A stretch of 5,025 bases of DNA from Betaproteobacteria bacterium (GTDB lineage: Bacteria > Pseudomonadota > Gammaproteobacteria > Burkholderiales > Rhodocyclaceae), in assembly GCA_028868235.1 (NCBI GenBank), contig JAGWUW010000217.1:1-5025 (forward strand), written 5' to 3'. The position numbers and the translations under genes were made by a program. How positions within the stretch are numbered: the stretch's first letter is position 1; each line of letters starts with the position of its first letter. Of the stretch, positions 1-5,025 are shown piece after piece. A model generated the notes under the pieces. It had not been told where the DNA came from and did no database searches. It saw nothing but the letters and a program-made list of their open reading frames with translations.

Positions 1-1780
1 CATCGTCCTGGATGTCGATGACGCAGCCGGTTTCTTCGGTCAGCGCGCGGATCACGGCGCCGCCCTTGCCGATCACGTCGCGGATCTTTTCCGGATTGAT
101 CTTGAAGGTGTATAGGCGCGGCGCGTAGGCCGACATCTCTTCACGCGGGCCGGCAGCCGATTCCTGCATCAGGCCGAGGATGTGCAGGCGAGCGTCCTTG
201 GCCTGAGCCAACGCAACTTGCATGATTTCCTTTGTAATGCCTTGGATCTTGATATCCATCTGCAGTGCGGTAACGCCACCGGTCGTACCGGCAACCTTGA
301 AGTCCATGTCGCCGAGATGATCTTCGTCGCCGAGGATGTCAGTCAATACAGCAAAACGGTTGCCTTCCTTAATGAGGCCCATGGCAATACCGGCAACATG
401 CGCCTTGAGCGGGACACCAGCATCTAGCAGGGCCAGACAACCGCCACAAACGGAGGCCATCGACGAAGAACCGTTGGATTCGGTGATCTCGGAAACAACG
501 CGCATCGAGTACGAGAAATCTTCCGGCTTCGGCAGCACGGCGAGCAGGGCACGCTTGGCCAGACGACCGTGACCGATTTCGCGACGTTTCGGCGTACCGA
601 CACGACCACATTCGCCGGTAGCGTAAGGGGGCATATTGTAGTGCAGCATGAAACGGTCGCGGTATTCGCCTGACAGCGCATCGATGATCTGCTCATCGCG
701 GTTGGTACCCAGCGTAGCGACGGCCAGCGCCTGGGTTTCGCCACGGGTAAACAGGGCGGAACCGTGGGTGCGCGGCAGAACACCAGAACGCATGGTAATC
801 GGGCGCACAGTGCGGGTATCACGGCCGTCGATACGCGGTGCGCCCGACAGGATGCGACCGCGAACGATGCCGGCTTCGAGTTCGAAGAACAGGTTGCCGA
901 CGGTGTTTTCATCCGGCGCACCTTCTTCGCCGGTACACAGGGCGGCGATGGCTTCGGCACGGATTTCTTTGACGGCTTGGCTGCGCGTCTGCTTGACGGT
1001 GATGTTGTAGGCATCTTCGAGCTTGGTGCCACAGACTTCCTTTAGGCGGGCGACCAGCGTCTCGTCCTTGGCCGGAGCTTGCCAATCCCATTCCGGCTTG
1101 CCGGCTTCTTCAACCAGTTCGTTAATGGCGTTGATCGCCTTCTGCATTTCAGTGTGACCGAAAACGACGGCTCCGAGCATGACTTCCTCGGACAACTGGT
1201 CCGCTTCAGACTCCACCATCAGTACAGCTGCTTCGGTACCGGCGACGACGAGGTCGAGCTGACTGTCCTTGAGCTGGCTCAGGGTTGGGCACAGTACGTA
1301 CTGTCCGTTGATGTAGCCGACGCGGGCAGCGCCGATCGGGCCGTTGAACGGCACGCCAGAGATGGCTAGGGCGGCAGAGGCGCCGATCAGGGCCGGGATG
1401 TCCGAATCGACCTCCGGGTTCAGCGACATCACGGTCGCGACGACCTGGACTTCATTGTAGAAACCGTCCGGAAACAGCGGACGGATCGGGCGGTCGATCA
1501 GGCGTGAGGTCAGGGTTTCTTTCTCGGAAGGACGGCCTTCACGCTTGAAGAAGCCGCCGGGAATGCGGCCAGCAGCGTACACTTTTTCCTGGTAATCGAC
1601 GGTCAGCGGGAAGAAATCCTGGCCGGGTTTGGCACTTTTAGCAGCCACAACGGTAACCAGAACCACGGTTTCTTCCATGGAAACGAGGACAGCACCGCCA
1701 GCTTGGCGGGCGATTTCGCCTGTTTCGATGGTGACCTGATGGTCGCCATAGGCGAAGGTTTTTTTCACGACATTAAACAT
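1..1780 (-). CDS. pnp: Polyribonucleotide nucleotidyltransferase (PNPase), 3' end outside the window
   Basis: PNPase phosphorolytically degrades RNA 3'->5', releasing nucleoside diphosphates, and in many bacteria joins the RNase E degradosome. The frame is open from ATG at 1780 to the window edge (593 codons) with no frameshift seen. The first RNase PH domain spans about residues 1-140 and has the FFKR loop at 77-80 (FFRR in E. coli). An all-alpha linker follows. The second RNase PH domain starts near RIDGRDTR and contains [23 protein letters not shown] and the catalytic segment [20 protein letters not shown]. There D487, D493 and K495 match E. coli D486, D492 and K494. The KH domain begins near residue 560 with its GKGG loop at 571-574, and the window ends inside it. 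The rest of KH and the S1 domain, roughly 110-120 residues, should lie beyond base 1. The start is supported by a Shine-Dalgarno and by the family-typical N-terminus MFNVVKKTF. Identity is near certain. Confidence 0.98.
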   Translation of the reverse strand, partial: MFNVVKKTFAYGDHQVTIETGEIARQAGGAVLVSMEETVVLVTVVAAKSAKPGQDFFPLTVDYQEKVYAAGRIPGGFFKREGRPSEKETLTSRLIDRPIRPLFPDGFYNEVQVVATVMSLNPEVDSDIPALIGASAALAISGVPFNGPIGAARVGYINGQYVLCPTLSQLKDSQLDLVVAGTEAAVLMVESEADQLSEEVMLGAVVFGHTEMQKAINAINELVEEAGKPEWDWQAPAKDETLVARLKEVCGTKLEDAYNITVKQTRSQAVKEIRAEAIAALCTGEEGAPDENTVGNLFFELEAGIVRGRILSGAPRIDGRDTRTVRPITMRSGVLPRTHGSALFTRGETQALAVATLGTNRDEQIIDALSGEYRDRFMLHYNMPPYATGECGRVGTPKRREIGHGRLAKRALLAVLPKPEDFSYSMRVVSEITESNGSSSMASVCGGCLALLDAGVPLKAHVAGIAMGLIKEGNRFAVLTDILGDEDHLGDMDFKVAGTTGGVTALQMDIKIQGITKEIMQVALAQAKDARLHILGLMQESAAGPREEMSAYAPRLYTFKINPEKIRDVIGKGGAVIRALTEETGCVIDIQDD

Positions 1781-1783
1781 AAA

Positions 1784-1790
1784 TTCCTTT
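1784..1790 (-). promoter_or_regulatory. Ribosome-binding site of pnp
   Basis: On the minus strand AAAGGAA lies 3 nt before the ATG at 1780; its AGGA core is about 5 nt from the start. This is a good Shine-Dalgarno and fixes the pnp start. Confidence 0.8.
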
Positions 1791-1802
1791 CACTCTCATC
1801 AC

Positions 1803-1830
1803 ATTAGACAACAATAACAATAACTTACAA
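1803..1830 (-). promoter_or_regulatory. Possible sigma70-type promoter for pnp
   Basis: On the minus strand TTGTAA (1825-1830, 4 of 6 to TTGACA) is followed after 16 nt by TCTAAT (1803-1808, 5 of 6 to TATAAT). Transcription would start near 1796, giving a leader of about 15 nt that carries the Shine-Dalgarno. It sits downstream of the rpsO terminator, where E. coli also has a pnp-proximal promoter. The region is AT-rich, so chance matches are likely; this is a candidate only. Confidence 0.35.
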
Positions 1831-1854
1831 CACAACAAAAGAACAACGGTACGG

Positions 1855-1895
1855 CAAAAAACAAAAGAGCGGCCGGGAAACTCCGGGCCGCTCTT
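1855..1895 (-). terminator. Intrinsic terminator after rpsO
   Basis: Reading the minus strand, a perfect 10-bp stem is formed by AAGAGCGGCC (1886-1895) and GGCCGCTCTT (1865-1874). The 11-nt interior CGGAGTTTCCC can add two G-C pairs after a C-C mismatch, leaving a 5-nt loop. The stem runs straight into a T tract, TTTTGTTTTTT (1856-1866 including stem bases). The hairpin starts 18 nt after the rpsO stop. There is no T tract on the other side, so it acts for leftward transcription only. As in E. coli, it probably terminates part of the transcription between rpsO and pnp and lets some read through. Confidence 0.92.
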
Positions 1896-1913
1896 CCTTG
1901 CTTCGGGTGCGCC

Positions 1914-2183
1914 TTACTTGCGCAGGCCGAGCTTGGTGATCAGGGTACGGTAACGCTCGACGTCCTTGCCCTTCAGATAGTCCAGCAGCTTGCGGCGCTG
2001 AGAAACCAGGCGCAGCAGACCACGACGGGAGTGGTGATCCTTGGTGTGCTCCTTGAAGTGCGGCTGCAGGTCGTTGATTCGGGCGGTCAGCAGCGCAACC
2101 TGGACTTCCGGAGAACCAGTGTCACCCTTGGCTTGAGCATATTCGGCGACGATAGACGCCTTGTTTGCAGTGGTCATTGCCAT
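1914..2183 (-). CDS. rpsO: 30S ribosomal protein S15
   Basis: S15 is a primary binder of 16S rRNA. It docks at the central-domain three-way junction, allows S6-S18 to assemble, and forms an intersubunit bridge to 23S rRNA. The protein has 89 residues, the same size as E. coli S15 and collinear with it. Signature segments include [17 protein letters not shown] (21-37), the rRNA-contacting [22 protein letters not shown] (49-70) and the C-terminal LITKLGLRK. Two in-frame ATGs occur at codons 1 and 3. The first is preferred because GAGAG (2190-2194) ends 6 nt before it, against 12 nt for the second. The weak, purine-rich Shine-Dalgarno is common in genes controlled by their own product. It lies 100 nt after truB and is followed by a terminator, so it may be made both from the upstream operon and from its own promoter. 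Confidence 0.99.
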   Translation of the reverse strand: MAMTTANKASIVAEYAQAKGDTGSPEVQVALLTARINDLQPHFKEHTKDHHSRRGLLRLVSQRRKLLDYLKGKDVERYRTLITKLGLRK

Positions 2184-2210
2184 TTCAAACTCTCTTTCAT
2201 TGTTACGACG

Positions 2211-2241
2211 CAGCCCCAGTTTGATAGAGCCAGCACCAGTT
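2211..2241 (-). repeat. Short direct repeat in rpsO leader
   Basis: AACTGGTGCTG (2231-2241) and AACTGGGGCTG (2211-2221) match at 10 of 11 positions and start exactly 20 nt apart. They may be related halves of a protein-binding RNA structure or a chance duplication. Confidence 0.4.
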
Positions 2242-2247
2242 GGAAAA

Positions 2248-2264
2248 TTCCATCGACGATGGAA
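2248..2264 (-). promoter_or_regulatory. Hairpin in the truB-rpsO gap
   Basis: The minus strand reads TTCCATCG T CGATGGAA, a perfect inverted repeat of 8 nt around one base. As RNA it would form a 7-bp stem with a GUC triloop or a 6-bp stem with a 5-nt loop. Four U residues follow at once, so it could be a weak attenuator. It is short and only half GC, and its place at the head of the rpsO leader fits an element bound by S15 or one that protects the 5' end equally well. Confidence 0.5.
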
Positions 2265-2272
2265 AGCCGTTA

Positions 2273-2303
2273 ATTATAACAACTTAGTTGGCAAGCTGCA
2301 CAA
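2273..2303 (-). promoter_or_regulatory. Probable rpsO promoter
   Basis: A perfect TATAAT (2273-2278) lies 5 nt after the truB stop codon on the minus strand. The -35 box is weak: TTGTGC (2298-2303, 19-nt spacing) or TGTGCA (2297-2302, 18-nt spacing), both inside the last codons of truB. Transcription would begin near 2267-2270, just before the leader hairpin. E. coli rpsO likewise has its own promoter in addition to read-through from the upstream operon. Confidence 0.5.
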
Positions 2304-3189
2304 GCCTTTTCGGCCACAGCAAGCCACCATGCCCGGGCTCGCCGACGCCGATCAGTCGCTCATCAGCATAGACGCGTATCTTGCCAATCACGCCGGCTGG
2401 CAGCGCCACAGGGTTGCCATGCTTGAAGCGGTTGGCCTCGGCACCAAGAACGGTGACCATCGGCAAAGACTGCAAGAGCGTATCAACCGGCAGCAGACGC
2501 ACACCGCGATCGGCCTCGTCGATGGCTTCCAGCTCTGCCAGCGTAACCGCCTTATCGAGGGTCAGATCACCGACCACGGTACGCCGCAAGGCCGTCAAAT
2601 GCGCTCCACAACCGAGCATCTGGCCGATATTGGCGGCCAGTACACGGATATAAGTGCCCTTGCTGCAGGCGACCCGCAAGGTCAGCGCATCGCCGGAGAA
2701 AGCCAAGCATTCGATGGCATGGATAGTCACCGCCCTCGCTTCACGCTCGACCTCGATACCTTGGCGTGCCAGTTCGTAGAGCGGACGGCCATCCCGCTTG
2801 AGGGCAGAATGCATGGGCGGAATCTGCTGGATATCGCCGGTAAATTGCCGTAGCGCATTCGCAATCTGAGCCGTATCGACATTCACCTCGGCCGTCGCGA
2901 GGACAACCCCTTCCGCATCGCCGGAATCAGTGGTCACCCCAAGCTTAAGGACCGCTTCGTAGGTCTTGTCGGCATCTAGCAGGTCGGCTGAGAACTTGGT
3001 TGCCTCGCCGAAGCACAAGGGCAACAACCCCGTCGCTAAGGGGTCAAGAGTACCAGTATGCCCGCCCTTGGCGGCAGAAAAGAGCCGACGTGCCTTCTGC
3101 AGCGCGTCGTTCGATGTCAAGCCTATCGGTTTGTCGAGCAAAAGCACACCATCAACCTGTTTCCAGGTTTTTTTGAGCTTGGGCTGCAT
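2284..3189 (-). CDS. truB: tRNA pseudouridine(55) synthase TruB
   Basis: TruB turns uridine 55 in the T-loop of almost all elongator tRNAs into pseudouridine and also acts as a tRNA chaperone. From the ATG at 3189 the protein has 301 residues (E. coli 314). The N-terminal motif GVLLLDKPIGLTSN is at 14-27. The catalytic Asp is D49 in GGHTGTLDPLATG. Y77 in KTYEAVLKLG and R182 in CSKGTYIR match the active-site Tyr and Arg of E. coli TruB. GCGAHLTALRRT follows, then a PUA-like C-terminal domain from about residue 245. The usual PPMYSALK reads PPMHSALK here. An ATG at 3234 would add 15 residues and overlap rbfA by 38 nt. The shorter form is preferred because it begins 7 nt after the rbfA stop and its N-terminus MQPKLKKTWKQVDG fits the family. 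There is no strong Shine-Dalgarno, so translation is probably coupled to rbfA. Confidence 0.97.
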   Translation of the reverse strand: MQPKLKKTWKQVDGVLLLDKPIGLTSNDALQKARRLFSAAKGGHTGTLDPLATGLLPLCFGEATKFSADLLDADKTYEAVLKLGVTTDSGDAEGVVLATAEVNVDTAQIANALRQFTGDIQQIPPMHSALKRDGRPLYELARQGIEVEREARAVTIHAIECLAFSGDALTLRVACSKGTYIRVLAANIGQMLGCGAHLTALRRTVVGDLTLDKAVTLAELEAIDEADRGVRLLPVDTLLQSLPMVTVLGAEANRFKHGNPVALPAGVIGKIRVYADERLIGVGEPGHGGLLWPKRLVQLAN

Positions 3190-3196
3190 GGGAAGC

Positions 3197-3574
3197 TTAT
3201 TCTTCGGGCGTCTGATCGGACAGCGCGTTGGCACGGTCGATCAGTTGCGACAAACTGGAGCCACGCTCCAGCGAATTGTCGTAAATAAAGTGCAGTTCCG
3301 GCAGCGTGTGAATATGGATGCGACGTCCCAATTCACGGCGCAGGAAACCGGAAGCCCGCTTCAGACCGCGCTCGATTTCGTCGAGGTGGTCTGCATTAAG
3401 GGTGGTAAAGAATACTTTGGCATGCGCGTAGTCCGGCGTCAGCTCGACATCGGTCAAGCTGATCATGCCGACACGCGGATCCTTCAGTTCAGTACGAATC
3501 AGATCAGCCAGGTCACGGCGCACCTGCTCCGCGACCCGGTCACTACGTTGAAATCCTCGAGCTTGCTTCTTCAT
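3197..3574 (-). CDS. rbfA: 30S ribosome-binding factor RbfA
   Basis: RbfA binds late 30S precursors near the 5' helix of 16S rRNA, helps its maturation, and is needed for growth in the cold in E. coli. The protein has 125 residues (E. coli 133) and a single type II KH-like fold. The opening [27 protein letters not shown] (10-36) is typical. The Ala-x-Gly kink that replaces the usual KH GxxG loop is at A74-S75-G76 in KRASGFLRR. The family signature [19 protein letters not shown] spans 78-96. The ATG overlaps the infB stop by one base (TAATG at 3572-3576), and the nearest AGGAAG is about 17 nt upstream, too far to serve well. This suggests reinitiation by ribosomes ending infB. The acidic tail QTPEE ends 7 nt before truB. 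Confidence 0.98.
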   Translation of the reverse strand: MKKQARGFQRSDRVAEQVRRDLADLIRTELKDPRVGMISLTDVELTPDYAHAKVFFTTLNADHLDEIERGLKRASGFLRRELGRRIHIHTLPELHFIYDNSLERGSSLSQLIDRANALSDQTPEE

Positions 3575-5025
3575 TACAGCGTGCGCGCCACTTCCTGGAT
3601 TTCATAGACCTCGAGTTGATCGCCTTCCTGGATGTCGTTGTTACCACGCAACGACAGACCGCACTCGAAGTTCGAACGCACTTCTTTGACGTCATCCTTG
3701 AAGCGCTTGAGCGAATCGAGCTCACCATCCCACTGCACCACATTGTTGCGCAGCAGACGGACGCGGGAATTGCGCTTGATAATGCCCTCCAGCACGTAGC
3801 AGCCGGCAATTGCGCCCACCTTGGAGATGTGGAAGACCTGGCGAATCTCAACCATGCCGGTGACCTGCTCGCGCTTCTCGGGAGCCAGCATGCCGGACAG
3901 TGCAGCCTTGACCTCGTCCACCGCATCGTAAATCACGTTGTAGTAGCGGATATCGACCCCGAAGTTCTCGGCCAGCTTGCGCGCACCGGCATCGGCCCGA
4001 ATGTTGAAGCCGATGATGACGGCACCGGAAGCCTGGGCCAGGTTGACGTCGGACTCGCTAATTGCGCCAACCGCACCATGCACAACCTGAACGCGGACCT
4101 CTTCGTTGGAAAGCTTCTGCAGCGTCTGTACCAGCGCTTCCTGGGAACCCTGCACGTCGGCCTTGACGATAAGCGGCAGGGTCTTGACTTCGCCCTCCTC
4201 CATCTGCTGGAACATGCTTTCTAGCTTGGCCGCCTGTTGCTTGGCCAGCTTGACGTCACGGAACTTACCCTGGCGGAACAAGGCGATTTCGCGCGCCTTC
4301 TTCTCGTCGTTCAAGACGATAGCCTCTTCGCCAGCGGCGGGCACATCAGCCAGACCGAGAATCTCGACCGGAATGGACGGACCTGCTTCGTTGATCGGCT
4401 TGCCATTTTCATCGAGCATGGCGCGTACCTTGCCGAACACCTGGCCAGCAAGGACAACGTCACCGCGTTTCAAGGTACCGGACTGAACCAGCATGGTCGC
4501 CACCGCACCACGCCCTTTGTCGAGACGCGCTTCAATGATCAGCCCCTTGGCCGGCGCATCCTTCTGCGCCGTCAGTTCGAGAATTTCAGCTTGCAGCAAC
4601 ACTTGCTCGAGCAACTCGTCGATACCGGTGCCCTTCTTCGCCGATACTGGACAAAACGGCGAATCGCCACCGTACTCTTCCGGAATGACGCCTTCGGCCA
4701 CCAATTCCTGCTTGACGCGATCCGGGTTGGCATCCGGCTTGTCGATCTTATTGACCGCCACCACCAGCGGCACACCGGCCGCCTTGGCGTGGTGGATCGC
4801 TTCCTTGGTCTGCGGCATCACGCCGTCGTCCGCCGCCACCACCAGGATGACGATGTCGGTGGCCTTCGCCCCGCGCGCACGCATGGCCGTGAAGGCCTCG
4901 TGACCCGGGGTGTCGAGGAAGGTGATCATGCCGCGCGGCGTGTCGACGTGATAGGCGCCGATGTGCTGCGTGATGCCGCCGGCTTCGCCCGCCGCCACGC
5001 GCGTGGTGCGGATGTAGTCGAGCAG
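3574..5025 (-). CDS. infB: Translation initiation factor IF-2, 5' end outside the window
   Basis: IF2 is the GTPase that recruits initiator fMet-tRNA to the 30S subunit and promotes joining of the 50S subunit. The last 483 residues are visible. The frame stays open to base 5025, starting [17 protein letters not shown], directly after where the P-loop GHVDHGKTS should be. The rest of the G domain is intact: switch I GITQHIG (visible residues 17-23), G3 DTPGH (38-42) with the catalytic His, G4 NKID (92-95) and G5 SAK (128-130). A beta-barrel domain follows at about 161-250, then a helical segment, domain III from about 283, and the fMet-tRNA-binding C2 domain from about 395 to the end ([20 protein letters not shown] onward). 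The missing part, including the variable N-terminal region, should lie beyond 5025. A GTG at 4998 is inside the G domain and is not a real start. Confidence 0.98.
   Translation of the reverse strand: MLDYIRTTRVAAGEAGGITQHIGAYHVDTPRGMITFLDTPGHEAFTAMRARGAKATDIVILVVAADDGVMPQTKEAIHHAKAAGVPLVVAVNKIDKPDANPDRVKQELVAEGVIPEEYGGDSPFCPVSAKKGTGIDELLEQVLLQAEILELTAQKDAPAKGLIIEARLDKGRGAVATMLVQSGTLKRGDVVLAGQVFGKVRAMLDENGKPINEAGPSIPVEILGLADVPAAGEEAIVLNDEKKAREIALFRQGKFRDVKLAKQQAAKLESMFQQMEEGEVKTLPLIVKADVQGSQEALVQTLQKLSNEEVRVQVVHGAVGAISESDVNLAQASGAVIIGFNIRADAGARKLAENFGVDIRYYNVIYDAVDEVKAALSGMLAPEKREQVTGMVEIRQVFHISKVGAIAGCYVLEGIIKRNSRVRLLRNNVVQWDGELDSLKRFKDDVKEVRSNFECGLSLRGNNDIQEGDQLEVYEIQEVARTL

Larger units (their letters stand above)
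1781..1854 (-). other. rpsO-pnp gap, U/G-rich on the transcribed-sense strand
   Basis: Between the terminator and pnp there is no gene. On the minus strand 34 of the 39 bases at 1809-1847 are T or G, with repeated GTT/TTG units and a doubled TTATTG. Such RNA could hardly fold. No long hairpin of the kind RNase III cuts in the E. coli pnp leader is visible here. The rpsO terminator is the only strong stem in the gap. Confidence 0.7.
2184..2268 (-). promoter_or_regulatory. rpsO 5' leader, candidate S15 autoregulatory RNA
   Basis: About 85 nt separate the predicted start of transcription from the rpsO ATG. The leader opens with a hairpin (2248-2264). It then has two copies of AACTGGNGCTG and ends in the GAGAG Shine-Dalgarno. 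The segment TCAAACT (2218-2224) is exactly complementary to AGTTTGA (2185-2191), which lies between the Shine-Dalgarno and the ATG. The 7-bp helix would enclose a 26-nt loop that contains most of the Shine-Dalgarno. S15 is known to repress its own translation through leader structures that differ widely between bacterial groups. That this leader does so is inferred from the pairing alone. Confidence 0.45.

Noticed and set aside
424..1032. Minus-strand open frame of 202 codons
   Set aside because: An alternative frame inside pnp; the pnp frame across it encodes the conserved second RNase PH domain without interruption.
1809..1847. Simple-sequence or CRISPR-like repeat in the rpsO-pnp gap
   Set aside because: The GTT/TTG units are irregular and short, with no constant repeat-spacer pattern.
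2244..2264. Intrinsic terminator between truB and rpsO
   Set aside because: The stem is only 6-7 bp, half GC, and followed by just four T residues, so it is noted as a leader hairpin rather than called a terminator.
2161..2853. Plus-strand open frame of 230 codons
   Set aside because: It runs antisense to rpsO's start, the rpsO leader and most of truB; its product resembles no family I know, and the minus strand is clearly coding.
2966..3607. Plus-strand open frame of 213 codons
   Set aside because: Antisense to the truB start, all of rbfA and the infB end, all well-conserved genes; a by-product of GC-rich codon use.
3543..3926. Minus-strand open frame of 127 codons across the infB-rbfA junction
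   Set aside because: Shadow of infB and rbfA in another frame; the composition (Ser, Arg, Trp, Cys-rich) is typical of an out-of-frame read.
3616..4224. Plus-strand open frame of 202 codons
   Set aside because: Antisense to the conserved C-terminal half of infB, with no recognisable domain.

Overview
The window is an ordinary stretch of bacterial core genome. It carries five translation and RNA-metabolism genes, all on the minus strand. In transcription order (high to low coordinate) they are infB (5' end cut off by the window), rbfA, truB, rpsO and pnp (3' end cut off). This is the distal half of the conserved nusA-infB-rbfA-truB-rpsO-pnp cluster of Proteobacteria. Protein sequences and a moderately high GC content suggest a betaproteobacterium, perhaps Rhodocyclales-like; the genus cannot be fixed by eye.

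Layout: infB occupies 3574-5025, entering the window just after its GTPase P-loop. rbfA (3197-3574) overlaps the infB stop by one base in a TAATG junction. truB (2284-3189 with the preferred start) begins 7 nt after the rbfA stop. These three genes look translationally coupled on one transcript. A 100-nt gap (2184-2283) separates truB from rpsO. It holds a perfect TATAAT, a hairpin, a 20-nt-spaced direct repeat and a 7-nt segment able to pair with the rpsO ribosome-binding region. Together these fit a separate promoter and a self-regulated leader for ribosomal protein S15. rpsO (1914-2183) is followed by a strong intrinsic terminator (1855-1895). A U/G-rich gap with a possible promoter then leads to pnp (1-1780, first 593 codons).

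How the genes work together: IF2 starts translation and RbfA matures the 30S subunit. TruB makes pseudouridine 55 in tRNA, S15 nucleates the 16S central domain, and PNPase degrades and processes RNA. The terminator between rpsO and pnp would set the ratio of the last two products.

I saw no mobile element, CRISPR array, tRNA, rRNA or novel gene system. Plus-strand open frames are shadows of the minus-strand genes. The only parts worth a second look are the two intergenic leaders.
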